Below are positions 22,945 to 31,920 of a stretch of DNA of 64,000 nucleotides, piece after piece (the first letter of the stretch is position 1; every line of letters begins with the position of its first letter). The stretch spans positions 565,417 through 629,416 of the forward strand of contig MKSN01000001.1 of the NCBI GenBank assembly GCA_001897295.1, written 5' to 3'. The position numbers and the translations under genes are program-made. This DNA is from Candidatus Saccharibacteria bacterium 49-20. GTDB taxonomy: Bacteria; Patescibacteriota; Saccharimonadia; Saccharimonadales; Saccharimonadaceae. The notes under the pieces were generated by a model. It was not told where the DNA came from and searched no databases. It saw nothing but the letters and a program-made list of their open reading frames with translations.

Positions 22945-24885
22945 ATGTGGTTTTATGAGGTTGCGCCTACTAAGATTGTTCGGAGCGGGGCTTCTGTTTT
23001 TACGTACCATTCAAGCGAGCAGCTTAAGCCAGGACTTCTTGTGACTATCCCCGTTGGCAAGCAGACACTAAATGGCCTCATTATTAATGGGGCATCTAAA
23101 CCCCCCTACGAGACAAAAGAGATTAGCTCAGTTATTGAGCCGGTGCCACTTCCGGCGCCTTTAATTGAATTATCACTGTGGCTTTCGAGCTATTATCGGA
23201 CTCCCCTGGCGACAGTATTACAGACAGTGCTCCCCCGCGGGCTGACGACGAAGCGTCGTGAAAAAACAGCTCAGCCACACGAGTCTTCACGAAATCGAAC
23301 ACAAATTGTATTCAACGAGGATCAGATAAAAGCCCTGCACAAAATTATGGAAACTCCTAGCGGAACCATACTTCTTCAAGGTGTTACGGGCTCAGGAAAG
23401 ACCGAAATTTACAAAGAACTAGCCCGTCGAAACTTAACCAAGGGCAAGTCCACTATCGTGCTTGTACCGGAAATTAGTCTTACGAGTCAGGTCGTTGACG
23501 AGTTCACTCACGAGTTCCCAGATGTCCTCGTGACCCACTCGCACATGACCGAAGCCGAGCGACACCTGGCCTGGAAGAAAGCGCTCCACTCCAGCGAACC
23601 GCTTGTCGTCATCGGCCCACGCTCCGCGCTCTTCATGCCCGTACCAAATCTTGGTGCGGTTATGGTCGATGAGGCCCACGAGCCAAGCTACAAGCAAGAA
23701 CAGGCGCCACGCTACTCTGCGCTGCGCGCGGCCAGTGTGCTAGGTAAGTCAGCGGGCGCCCGCGTACTCCTTGGAAGCGCTACGCCACTCGTGGCCGATC
23801 GCTACGTTGCCGAGGCGAATGGCTCACCTATCGTGCGCCTTCCCCGCCCTGCGCGACTCGGGGCAAAAGCAACCACACCGATACTAGTAGATATGAAAAA
23901 ACGCGACAACTTCAAAAAGCATCGCTTCCTTTCCGACGCCTTGCTCGAGCAAATTGAACACAATATCGCCTCGGGTAAGCAAACGCTGATTTTCCATAAC
24001 CGTCGCGGCAGCGCGAGTACAACACTTTGTGAAAATTGTGGCTGGGCTGCCGAATGCCCGCGCTGCTACGTACCGCTCGTACTGCACGCTGACACCTATT
24101 CACTCAGTTGTCACATCTGTGACTACCGCGACAAGGTCCCCACCACCTGTCCCGTCTGCCATAGCGCTGATATCATCCATAAGGGTATCGGTACAAAACT
24201 TATTGAAAGTGAGCTTCGTCGCCTTTTCCCCAAAGCAACCATCGCCCGCTTCGACGGCGACAGCACCCACGAAGAGACGGTGAATGAACGCTACAAAGAC
24301 CTCTACGACGGTACGATCGATATTGCCATTGGCACACAGGTCGTCGCAAAGGGCCTCGACCTACCAAAACTCCATACAGTTGGAGTGATTCAGGCTGACA
24401 GCGGCCTCGCGCTTCCCGACTACGCCTCGGCGGAACGCGCCTTTCAATTGCTCGCACAGGTTGTGGGTCGCGTGGGCCGCGACGAGCGCGAAACGGCCGT
24501 CGTCGTGCAGTCGTATCAACCCACCCACCCGGTAATTAAATTCGGCCTTACACAGGACTATGAAGGCTTCTACGAATACGCGCTGAAGGAGCGTCAAAAG
24601 GGTGGCTTTCCGCCTTTCCGCTACTTATTGCAATTGACCGACGTCTATAAAAGCGAAGCGGCCGCAATTCGTAACGCGAAGATGCTCTCGCAGGAGCTAA
24701 AAAAGAATCTTCCCAAAGGCATTGATATTCTCGGGCCAACACCTGCATTTTACGAACGCCAACACGACACTTACCGATGGCAACTGACCCTCAAGAGTCC
24801 AAAGCGCGACGCGCTCGTCCAGGCGCTCGCCTATCTGCCGCCAACTCACTGGCAGGCCGACCTCGACCCATCGAGCCTCCTATAA
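22945..24885 (+). CDS. priA: primosomal protein N' (replication restart helicase PriA)
   Basis: 646 residues. 3'-5' helicase that reloads replication at stalled forks. In order: a short N-terminal 3' DNA-binding domain, Walker A GVTGSGKT (residues 146-153), DEAH box MVDEAHEPSYKQ near 239, and a zinc-binding insertion with four Cys pairs (CENC, CPRC, CHIC, CPVC, about 362-410). These are followed by helicase motifs GTQVVAKGLDLP and QVVGRVGRDER. The ATG lies eight bases behind a TATACT box, so the transcript starts essentially at the start codon. It ends six bases into the convergent FBP-domain gene. Confidence 0.97.
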   Translation: MWFYEVAPTKIVRSGASVFTYHSSEQLKPGLLVTIPVGKQTLNGLIINGASKPPYETKEISSVIEPVPLPAPLIELSLWLSSYYRTPLATVLQTVLPRGLTTKRREKTAQPHESSRNRTQIVFNEDQIKALHKIMETPSGTILLQGVTGSGKTEIYKELARRNLTKGKSTIVLVPEISLTSQVVDEFTHEFPDVLVTHSHMTEAERHLAWKKALHSSEPLVVIGPRSALFMPVPNLGAVMVDEAHEPSYKQEQAPRYSALRAASVLGKSAGARVLLGSATPLVADRYVAEANGSPIVRLPRPARLGAKATTPILVDMKKRDNFKKHRFLSDALLEQIEHNIASGKQTLIFHNRRGSASTTLCENCGWAAECPRCYVPLVLHADTYSLSCHICDYRDKVPTTCPVCHSADIIHKGIGTKLIESELRRLFPKATIARFDGDSTHEETVNERYKDLYDGTIDIAIGTQVVAKGLDLPKLHTVGVIQADSGLALPDYASAERAFQLLAQVVGRVGRDERETAVVVQSYQPTHPVIKFGLTQDYEGFYEYALKERQKGGFPPFRYLLQLTDVYKSEAAAIRNAKMLSQELKKNLPKGIDILGPTPAFYERQHDTYRWQLTLKSPKRDALVQALAYLPPTHWQADLDPSSLL

Positions 24886-25407
24886 ATTGATAGGAGCAAG
24901 CGCAAGTTGTTCGGCAATAGCGCTAATTCGCACCCGTAAACGCTCGATACGCTCTTCATTACTCATATCTTCGCGTAGTTGTGAACGAGAGGTCTTGGCC
25001 GCACTCGTTAAGTTACGTACATGACGGCTACATTCAAGGTCGGCGCAGCACAAAAAGGTCACCGAGCCGCTGTCGCGCACTGGTCTCATGAGCGTCACAC
25101 TCCCCGATCGGCTGCCCGTTTGCCAGGTACGGCAAAAGTCGCAGATAATCGGTTGCGCCTTGCCGCTGCTACTCCTGATACCGCGCGACAGTTCATAGGC
25201 AGCCGCGTACAGTGTGGCACCAGAATCAAGCAAAAGCACTCCCTTATTTCCCGCGCGATCACTCACGCCAAGCAGTTCCGTTTCGCGCCATTGTTCAGCA
25301 GAGAGGTCGCTCGTAGACTGCGCAAAACGTACCTCACGCTTCACGCGCGGGCGAATTGATGCCTGGGTCATCGCCTCGTTAAACTCATCTTGGGTCAATT
25401 GCTTCAT
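24880..25407 (-). CDS. FBP-domain (EF-G-binding, FusB-like C-terminal) zinc-finger protein
   Basis: 175 residues. The treble-clef type zinc site is visible as CDFC (C89, C92) and FLCCADLECSRHVRN (C120, C121, C126), framed by LGVSDRAGNKGVLLLDSG and YELSRGIR, matching the C-terminal domain of FusB/FBP proteins that bind elongation factor G. In some bacteria such proteins free EF-G from stalled or fusidic-acid-bound ribosomes; that role is not shown here. The ATG lies six bases behind TATACT, so it is leaderless. The 3' end overlaps priA by six bases on opposite strands. Confidence 0.8.
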   Translation of the reverse strand: MKQLTQDEFNEAMTQASIRPRVKREVRFAQSTSDLSAEQWRETELLGVSDRAGNKGVLLLDSGATLYAAAYELSRGIRSSSGKAQPIICDFCRTWQTGSRSGSVTLMRPVRDSGSVTFLCCADLECSRHVRNLTSAAKTSRSQLREDMSNEERIERLRVRISAIAEQLALAPINL

Positions 25408-25417
25408 ATATCTAGTA

Positions 25418-25601
25418 TAACAGGGGTTGCCAGAGTGTATTTTGAGATGCTTTGGCGAGACCTAAAAATATTCGTGCGAGTTCCTGGAGTGTCGAGGACT
25501 GTTTGAGCAACGCGAGTTCCGCAGACGCCCAAGAATTTGCACGAATATTTTTAAGGCTTGAGAAAACCGCATCTCAAAATACACTCTGGCAACCCCTGTT
25601 A
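25418..25601. repeat. 184-base element with perfect 33-base inverted repeats (element B)
   Basis: Arms 25418-25450 and 25569-25601 are exact reverse complements (33 of 33). A second, inner pair (25462-25477 with 25539-25554) shares CTAAAAATATTCGTGC almost perfectly. The centre 25493-25524 matches, with one mismatch in 32, the minus strand of element C (36461-36492). It fills the gap between two divergent leaderless genes whose TATACT boxes lie at its edges. No open reading frame. Confidence 0.85.
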
Positions 25602-25622
25602 GCCTCTGGTATACTGAAACAA

Positions 25623-26198
25623 ATGACAAAAGACGACATCATCACCCTACCTAACGACCACCTGCGTCAAAAGTCTGAAAAAGTCCGCGAAATCGACGAG
25701 GCTACTCTTACGCTTATTAAGGAAATGACCGCTGCTGCAATCGACTGGGAAGCATCTCGCCCTCACGAAATCAGTGCCGCACTTGCAGCTGTACAAATCG
25801 ATGCATTGCAGCGCGTCGTGATTATTCGTAGCGACTTTGAAGACAAAGAAAATAACGAATTTACCGCGCTCATTAACCCTGAAATCGTCAAATACGAAGG
25901 ATCTCTTATTGAAGATTACGAAGGCTGCCTGAGTGTCAAAGACATCTACGGCAAGGTGCCTCGCTTTAGCAAGATTCGCGTACGCGCGATTAATATCGAC
26001 GGCCAAGAAGTACGCTTCAAGGCAGATGGCTTCCTCGCACGCGTGATTCAGCACGAAATCGACCACACAAACGGTATCGTATTTATCGACCATATCAAAC
26101 AAGAAACAAAAGCCTTCTACACGCTTGATGCAAAGGGCGAACTGGAGCCACTCGATTATGACACACACATCAAAGACAATAGTATTCTTTGGGACTGA
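25623..26198 (+). CDS. def: peptide deformylase
   Basis: 191 residues from ATG at 25623, seven bases behind TATACT (leaderless). Removes the formyl group from new proteins. Metal site: Cys in EGCLS (residues 100-104) and HEIDH (144-148). The first family motif, normally GxGLAAxQ, reads SAALAAVQ here; the Gln is kept, both glycines are not. Overlaps fmt by 41 bases, the usual def-fmt partnership for formyl-Met handling. Its product feeds the methionine aminopeptidase encoded at 17128. Confidence 0.95.
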   Translation: MTKDDIITLPNDHLRQKSEKVREIDEATLTLIKEMTAAAIDWEASRPHEISAALAAVQIDALQRVVIIRSDFEDKENNEFTALINPEIVKYEGSLIEDYEGCLSVKDIYGKVPRFSKIRVRAINIDGQEVRFKADGFLARVIQHEIDHTNGIVFIDHIKQETKAFYTLDAKGELEPLDYDTHIKDNSILWD

Positions 26199-27045
26199 CG
26201 AATTTAGCGCTGCCTCACTTCGCGAACTAATCGCGAAGGGCTTTACGATTAGCGCAGTCGTTACAAAACCCGATAGCCGCAAGGGCCGCGGACGCGAGCT
26301 CGCCAAGCCTATCGTTAAAGAAATTGCCGAAGCGAATAACATCCCCGTATGGCAGCCTCTCGACGTACGCGCAATCGCTGAACACGTCGAAAGACTTCAC
26401 GATCCAATTGGCGTGCTTGTAAGCTACGGTAAGATTATCCCTCAATCGATTATCGACCTGTTTAAGCCCGGTATCATCAACGTTCACCCCTCGTTACTCC
26501 CACTTTACCGCGGACCGTCCCCTATTGAATCGGCAATTCTTCACGGTGACACCGAGACGGGCGTAACCATCATGCAGCTCAGTGCTGGCATGGACGCAGG
26601 ACCTATTTACAGCCAAATTACCGTCCCCCTTATTGATGTCGAGGCTGCCCCGGACCTCGAGGTACAACTTGGTGAACTTGGTGCCCAAGAGTTAGGACTC
26701 ACCCTTCCTGCAATCATGAACGGCACCGTGCAGCCAACCCCTCAGAATGACGAGATTGCCACCTACTGCAAGCTGCTTAGCAAAGAAGAGAGTCTCCTCG
26801 ACACACAGGCACTTACCGCCGAGCAAGCCGAACGACATGTCCGCGCCTACCTCGCCTTCCCTAAAACAAAAGTAACCGTGGCGGGACAGCAAATCGTAGT
26901 GACCAAGGCGCACGTCAGCACCTCGAGCTCAACCGCGCTCGATATCGAATGTGCCGATGGACGCTTCCTATCGGTCGATGAGCTTATCGGCCCAAGCGGC
27001 AAAGCAATGAACGCACAGGGCTTTATAAACGGCTATCTTAAATAA
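26158..27045 (+). CDS. fmt: methionyl-tRNA formyltransferase
   Basis: 295 residues from ATG at 26158; the overlap with def (41 bases) suggests coupled translation. Adds the formyl group to Met-tRNAi. Motifs: IVFFGTDEFSAASL at the start, the KPDSRKGRGRELAKP loop, the catalytic NVHPSLLPLYRG (Asn-His) and GDTETGVTIMQL with Asp, followed by the C-terminal beta-barrel that binds tRNA. Ends at a strong bidirectional terminator. Confidence 0.96.
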   Translation: MTHTSKTIVFFGTDEFSAASLRELIAKGFTISAVVTKPDSRKGRGRELAKPIVKEIAEANNIPVWQPLDVRAIAEHVERLHDPIGVLVSYGKIIPQSIIDLFKPGIINVHPSLLPLYRGPSPIESAILHGDTETGVTIMQLSAGMDAGPIYSQITVPLIDVEAAPDLEVQLGELGAQELGLTLPAIMNGTVQPTPQNDEIATYCKLLSKEESLLDTQALTAEQAERHVRAYLAFPKTKVTVAGQQIVVTKAHVSTSSSTALDIECADGRFLSVDELIGPSGKAMNAQGFINGYLK

Positions 27046-27046
27046 A

Positions 27047-27073
27047 AAATCCCGCTCGTGTGAGCGGGATTTT
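27047..27073. terminator. bidirectional terminator between convergent fmt and DUF5663-like gene
   Basis: AAATCCCGCTC and GAGCGGGATTT pair around a short loop, with A/T runs on both sides. Confidence 0.85.
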
Positions 27074-27075
27074 GA

Positions 27076-27513
27076 TTATTCGGCCGGTGTTGATGGCGGG
27101 CCAAGAATGGCGTCTTTGTTTTGGCCAATCTCTTGCTTGAGTTCACCAAGTGTTGCCGCAACCACATCGCGGTAGTCAGGGCGATTCACTTCAAGCCACT
27201 TCGTCGCAGCAAACTCAGCCTTTACGCGAGGGTCAGTGTCGGGGAGTCCACTTGCAGTGACGATTTTTGCAAACAATTCATCGGCCGTAAAATCAGGCGC
27301 GTACTGTGCAACCCATGCATCAATCACCTCTGGCTTGCGGTCGATAATAGATTCAAATTCTTCAAGCTGCGCGTCCGACATACCTTCACTCAGGCGAACA
27401 CCTACTCGGTATTCAAGTTGGTCATAGACGTGCTGAAGGAATGGCTTCTTTTGCTCATCCGGCAAATCTGCGAGGCCAATATCTTGTAGGAATTGATCGT
27501 CTAGTTGAAACAT
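27076..27513 (-). CDS. DUF5663-like acidic helical protein
   Basis: 145 residues, acidic and helical, no membrane segment. It starts MFQLDDQFLQDIGLADLPDE and contains GMSDAQLEEFESIID followed by VIDAWVAQYAPDF. The next gene upstream (27555-27935) has the matching blocks DLSEQDYNEYEAIIN and VISAWLDANEPEY, so the two are paralogues. The pattern fits the DUF5663 family seen in Patescibacteria. Role unknown. Confidence 0.75.
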   Translation of the reverse strand: MFQLDDQFLQDIGLADLPDEQKKPFLQHVYDQLEYRVGVRLSEGMSDAQLEEFESIIDRKPEVIDAWVAQYAPDFTADELFAKIVTASGLPDTDPRVKAEFAATKWLEVNRPDYRDVVAATLGELKQEIGQNKDAILGPPSTPAE

Positions 27514-27554
27514 TCTGTAGGTTCTCCCTTAAATTATTTCTATTATACCAGCAG

Positions 27555-27935
27555 CTAGGCAGCTAGTTCTTGTTTATACTTTTCGAGTGCTTCATCAATC
27601 AGTGCATCTTTATTTGGCACATGCTGCTGAATCCATGCAAATGAAGCAAAAAGCTTCGCCGGGTCATTCTTTTCGGGATCTTCTTCGTAGCCCTCTTCGA
27701 ATGCTTGGTAGACTGGAGAGTTTTTATACTCAGGTTCATTCGCATCAAGCCATGCACTGATGACCGCCTGGTCATTGTTGATAATCGCTTCGTACTCGTT
27801 GTAGTCCTGCTCACTCAGGTCGTCAGTTGCCGCAGCACCAATACGTACAAACGCAATATCGACCGCTTCGTCTTGCTTCTCGCTTGACCAGTCTTCAATG
27901 CCGAGCCTCTTTACGATTTCTTCTTTTGAAAACAT
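27555..27935 (-). CDS. DUF5663-like acidic helical protein (paralogue)
   Basis: 126 residues, acidic, helical. Shares with its downstream neighbour the layout MFSKEEIVKRLGIEDW, DLSEQDYNEYEAIIN, VISAWLDANEPEY. The insert YEEDPEKNDPAK is specific to this copy. It lies nine bases after the large coiled-coil membrane protein gene on the same strand and is probably expressed with it. Function unknown. Confidence 0.75.
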   Translation of the reverse strand: MFSKEEIVKRLGIEDWSSEKQDEAVDIAFVRIGAAATDDLSEQDYNEYEAIINNDQAVISAWLDANEPEYKNSPVYQAFEEGYEEDPEKNDPAKLFASFAWIQQHVPNKDALIDEALEKYKQELAA

Positions 27936-27944
27936 TATACCCCC

Positions 27945-29966
27945 CTATTGTTCACCTTCTTGAGTATTTGCCGACTCGTCGTCTGGTGTGCCGTACAATG
28001 AGCCACCAGGAGTTCCGTAGAGTTCACTACTTGGAGTTGGTGTCGGTGTTGAATCGACGCTTGTCGGCTCAGGACCCTCATTCGCTGAAGCACCCTTAAC
28101 TGCAGCAATACCTCCAAATACTAGGCCGGCCGCCAACAACGCGCCTGTAATTTGCACACCTGCGGTCATACGAACTCGATTACGTTTTTGCGTTGATTCA
28201 ACTTGCTCAGGTGTCATGTCAGGATTCGTACCGATATTCAGCACGTAGCCCTTAGTACGCTCCCAACCAGACCAGAACTTCTGGCCCGCTACCTTTCGAG
28301 TGCGGTCGAACCATGATTTTGCACGATCGCCTACCGATTCCTTGGCTTCAGGGTCGGTAACTACGCCCTCTGAATCCACCTTGAATGGCTTCGGCTCCTT
28401 CACCTCTACAAATGGCGCAAGTGGCCCAAACTCGGCATGATCATCTTCATTACCCGTATATAATTCGAGCTCTTTACCTGGAGTCTTTGGAGAGTCGTTA
28501 TCACGTGGACCTGCGTAGAGCTCGAGTTCCTTACCGGGCACCTTTGGCTCTTCCGTGAGGTACAAAAGTTCCTCGCGAGGAATATCATATTGGTTTCCCT
28601 CTTCGTCACGCACGCTTACTGTGCCCGGCTTGTCACCAGATTGCTCAACCCCTACAAGGCTGACGCGCTTAGTGCCATGGAAATTACCTGGGATAAATTT
28701 CTTCTTTTTCTCTGGCTTCGCTTCGGGTTCGTCCTTTTTGGTTTCACTTTCGCTCTCGTCAGCCTGATCGGCTTCGACTTTCTTAGCCTTTTTGTCTTTT
28801 TTCTCAGACTTTTCTTTCTTGTCAGCCTTTACGCTATCAGTAGCCTTAGGCGCAGGAGCATTCTCCTCTTCATCGCTACTCTCATCTTCGTCCACTTCAC
28901 TTCCGTCACCTTGAAGGCGTGTCTTAAGTCGCCCCTTCGCAGCATCTTCTACAAGGCCGCTTAACTTACGGCCCGCTTCACTGCGAGTATCCTCACCCTG
29001 CGAGACTTCTTTCTCTACAAGGTCAGTCTTTGGCACAAACTTCGTTTCACCACTTGCAGTTTTCACCTGCACGACAACGGATCCATCAGCAGATTCAAAA
29101 CTATTCAGCACCTCTACAGGTTCATCATCAAGATAGGTCTCAACTTCCTCGCCCTGAGATGATTCAGTCTCCGCTTTTGAGGCACGAGCTGATGGATGCC
29201 CTTCGCCCTTTGGCTTTTCGTGCGCATCCTCAACACGCTCATCAGCGTGCGCCGCGCGACGCTCGGCAAGCTTTTCAAGACGCGCAGGAATTTCTTCAAT
29301 AAGCTCATCAAAGTGAGCCATCTCCTCAGCAAGGCGCGCTTCATAATCACCTTCTTCAGTAGCACGAATCAACGCATCCATCTTTTGTGAAGCGAGTTCG
29401 CGTACATCTTGCTCGCGAGTTTTGTCATTATCGAGGCGTGCTTTCGCAGCTTCGCGTGCAAGCGCCATGTAGCTACTCTTCTGGAGCTTTTCAGCCTCTA
29501 CGGCACCTGTATCATGCGCTTCCATGATGGCGTCGTAGTGCGCTTCTCGCTCCCAGTAGCGCTGTTGGTGATTTTGGTATTCCTGCGCGCTGGCAGTCTT
29601 CTTTTTGTCATGGTCATAAAAACGCGTACCATCGGCGTTACGAGAGACGCCTTCAGTCGCTTTTGCAGGCCTTGCGGCCATGTATTCGCTGTAGTTCACC
29701 TCGGTGTACTCAAGCGGTTCGCCGTTGTCGCGCACAGTCTCGATGTGGTTTGGTACGGTCACATCAAACGCACCAAACGCAGCTCGCTGCGCTAAATCAA
29801 ACTTGGTTTTTTCGTGAGCCTTGCTCGCTTTTTCGACATTCTTCAGAAGTCGTGCTTGCTCACGTTTTAATTCGTCTCGTGCAAAAGCAAGTTTCGCCTC
29901 TAAAGACTCGAGCTGCTCTCGCTCTGCAATCGGTAGCGCCGATATCGTTGGCTCTCGTTCCGCCAT
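27945..29966 (-). CDS. large charged coiled-coil protein with one C-terminal membrane segment
   Basis: 673 residues from ATG at 29966, chosen because AAAGGA lies nine bases upstream; an earlier ATG at 30011 includes that site. About 250 residues of coiled coil (EQLESLEAKLAFARDELKRE) are followed by acidic/lysine-rich low complexity. Two short beta modules follow (VVVQVKTASGETKFVPKTDL and SVRDEEGNQYDIPREELL), then two copies of PGKELELY. A single membrane helix near residue 620 (ITGALLAAGLVFGGIAAV) precedes a Pro/Thr tail with two LYGTP repeats. It is probably membrane-bound with a large cytoplasmic part. Unrecognised family. Confidence 0.7.
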   Translation of the reverse strand: MAEREPTISALPIAEREQLESLEAKLAFARDELKREQARLLKNVEKASKAHEKTKFDLAQRAAFGAFDVTVPNHIETVRDNGEPLEYTEVNYSEYMAARPAKATEGVSRNADGTRFYDHDKKKTASAQEYQNHQQRYWEREAHYDAIMEAHDTGAVEAEKLQKSSYMALAREAAKARLDNDKTREQDVRELASQKMDALIRATEEGDYEARLAEEMAHFDELIEEIPARLEKLAERRAAHADERVEDAHEKPKGEGHPSARASKAETESSQGEEVETYLDDEPVEVLNSFESADGSVVVQVKTASGETKFVPKTDLVEKEVSQGEDTRSEAGRKLSGLVEDAAKGRLKTRLQGDGSEVDEDESSDEEENAPAPKATDSVKADKKEKSEKKDKKAKKVEADQADESESETKKDEPEAKPEKKKKFIPGNFHGTKRVSLVGVEQSGDKPGTVSVRDEEGNQYDIPREELLYLTEEPKVPGKELELYAGPRDNDSPKTPGKELELYTGNEDDHAEFGPLAPFVEVKEPKPFKVDSEGVVTDPEAKESVGDRAKSWFDRTRKVAGQKFWSGWERTKGYVLNIGTNPDMTPEQVESTQKRNRVRMTAGVQITGALLAAGLVFGGIAAVKGASANEGPEPTSVDSTPTPTPSSELYGTPGGSLYGTPDDESANTQEGEQ

Positions 29967-30017
29967 GATGTGTGTTCCTTTTTTTATTTTTGAAGCTTCT
30001 TTTGCCCCCATGATAAC

Positions 30018-30045
30018 AAAAAGCTCGTGTTACCACAAGCTTTTT
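30018..30045 (-). terminator. terminator after infB
   Basis: AAAAAGCT(C/T)GTG pairs with CAC(A/G)AGCTTTTT, followed by a T-run on the minus strand; 22 bases past the infB stop. Confidence 0.8.
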
Positions 30046-30066
30046 GCACCTCTGTTATAAGGAGTT

Positions 30067-31845
30067 CTACAGGTGACGCTCAACAACCTCACGAGTAAAG
30101 AACTCAAGGGTGTCACCAATCTCAAGAAGAGTTTTCCTGGTTGTCTTGAGGTTAAGCCCACACATATCACCTTCAAAAGCTTCTTTCACGTCAACTTTTT
30201 CGCGTTGCAAGCCGGTAATTTCTGCTTCACCAAGTACTTCAGCTGCTTCGCCCTTGCCACGCTTCATGCGCACCAAAAGCCCAGGCATAATCTTGCCGCT
30301 CTTTACGAGCCCACCAGTAATCACTTCGTCTTTCATGGTGCGGAAGACACCCTTTACTTCAAGCACACCGATTTCGGTTTCAACAACCTCTGGCGCAAGG
30401 AGTTTCTCCATTGAGTTCTTTGCGTCATCAAGCAGTTCGTAAATAACTTTGTAGATACGCACTTCGGCACGCTCACGGGTTGCGAGTTGCTTCACTGCTG
30501 GTGGCAGGTCAACGTTAAATCCGTAAATTACCGTCTTACCGTCAGCCGCAAGACGTACGTCGTTTTCGGTGATATTACCGACACCGCTACTCACGATGTG
30601 TAGCGATACTTCTCCACCGGTTTCAATAAGCTTGAGGCTGTCAATGACAGAGGTTAGTGAACCCTGCACGTCAGCCTTTACAATCACATTGAAGTCTTCA
30701 GCTTCGTGCTTTTGGGTCATAAGCTTCAAAAGGTCGGCACCAGTCACGTTGGTACTTGCGGCGTTTGCTTCGCGTTCAATACGAACCGCGTTCGAACGAG
30801 CACGTGCCTCTTTTTCATTCTTCACAACTTCGAAGATGTCACCAAACTGAGGAATTTCCTTAAATCCGGTTACCGTCACCGGTGTTGCAGGGCCAGCTTC
30901 TTTAATCGCCTTACCGGCAAAGTCTTGGAGTGTACGAACCTTACCATAGGCAGTGCCTGCAACGAGGAATGCGCCAGGCTTCAAAATACCCTGCTCTACC
31001 AAAAGGCCTACCACCGCACCGCGGCCGGTTTCCATGTGCGCTTCGATCACGAGACCCTCAGATGGCACTTCAGTTTCAGCCTTAAGTTCTTCGAGGTCAG
31101 CAACAAGAAGGACCATGTCGAGGAGCTTGTCGATACCTTGTCCGGTCTTCGCGCTTACCTCAACCATCACTACGTCACCGCCCCATTCTTCTGGGTTCAG
31201 GTTATGTTCAGTCGCAAGTTGCGTTTTTACGAGTTGCGGGTTCGCCGCTTCTTTGTCGATCTTGTTAATTGCAACGACGATCTTCGCGTTTGCAGTACGC
31301 GCAAAACGAATCGCCTCGATTGTTTGTGGCTTCACGCCGTCGTCGGCAGCAACCACAATAATTACGACGTCAGTAAGTGTCGCACCGTGCTGACGAAGCG
31401 CCGCAAATGCTTCGTGGCCAGGGGTGTCGAGGAGTGTGATTGAACGATCTTTTCGTACCGTTTGGTAGGCGCTAATATGCTGGGTGATACCACCTGCCTC
31501 GCCTTCAACAACTTTTTGCCCCAAAATTGAGTCGAGAAGTGAAGTTTTACCATGGTCAACGTGACCCATGACCGCAACGATCGGCGGACGATCAACGGCT
31601 TTGTCGCTCATCTCACGCTTTACACGCTCAGTTCCCGCAGCGGCTTCTTTCTTTTGAAGCTCCACATCAAGACCAAGTTCTTCAACAATAATCGTTGCGG
31701 TTTCGAAGTCGATGCGTTGGTTGATGGTTGCGGCGATACCGTTCTTGAATAGCTCGCCAATCAGCGTGGTTACAGGAAGATTTAACACCTCAGCAAGCTC
31801 ACCTACAGTAATTGAGCCCCCAATCGATAAGACTTTCTCTGCCAT
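30067..31845 (-). CDS. infB: translation initiation factor IF-2
   Basis: 592 residues from ATG at 31845 with GGAGA five bases upstream. The N-terminal part is short: only one IF2_N-type domain ([24 protein letters not shown]) precedes the G domain. GTPase motifs: [16 protein letters not shown], and NKID. These are followed by the EF-Tu-like domain II, the alpha/beta domain III, and the C-terminal fMet-tRNA-binding domain ending [18 protein letters not shown]. It recruits formyl-Met-tRNA made by the fmt product. It lies 75 bases after rpsA, with a stable hairpin between them. Confidence 0.97.
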   Translation of the reverse strand: MAEKVLSIGGSITVGELAEVLNLPVTTLIGELFKNGIAATINQRIDFETATIIVEELGLDVELQKKEAAAGTERVKREMSDKAVDRPPIVAVMGHVDHGKTSLLDSILGQKVVEGEAGGITQHISAYQTVRKDRSITLLDTPGHEAFAALRQHGATLTDVVIIVVAADDGVKPQTIEAIRFARTANAKIVVAINKIDKEAANPQLVKTQLATEHNLNPEEWGGDVVMVEVSAKTGQGIDKLLDMVLLVADLEELKAETEVPSEGLVIEAHMETGRGAVVGLLVEQGILKPGAFLVAGTAYGKVRTLQDFAGKAIKEAGPATPVTVTGFKEIPQFGDIFEVVKNEKEARARSNAVRIEREANAASTNVTGADLLKLMTQKHEAEDFNVIVKADVQGSLTSVIDSLKLIETGGEVSLHIVSSGVGNITENDVRLAADGKTVIYGFNVDLPPAVKQLATRERAEVRIYKVIYELLDDAKNSMEKLLAPEVVETEIGVLEVKGVFRTMKDEVITGGLVKSGKIMPGLLVRMKRGKGEAAEVLGEAEITGLQREKVDVKEAFEGDMCGLNLKTTRKTLLEIGDTLEFFTREVVERHL

Positions 31846-31877
31846 GATGTTCTCCTTCTTATTAGTAACTAGTGTGT

Positions 31878-31902
31878 GGTACCCGGCGCATGTCCGGGTA
31901 CC
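31878..31902 (-). other. intercistronic hairpin between rpsA and infB
   Basis: Perfect nine-base stem GGTACCCGG / CCGGGTACC with a seven-base loop and no T-run on either side. More likely a processing or stability element than a terminator. Confidence 0.65.
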
Positions 31903-31920
31903 GTCTACCAAATACCAATG

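Noticed and set aside
25418..25601. 6S RNA as an explanation for the 184-base hairpin
   Set aside because: Length is similar, but the -10 boxes of the two neighbouring genes point outward, and a 33-base perfect closing stem is not typical of 6S RNA.
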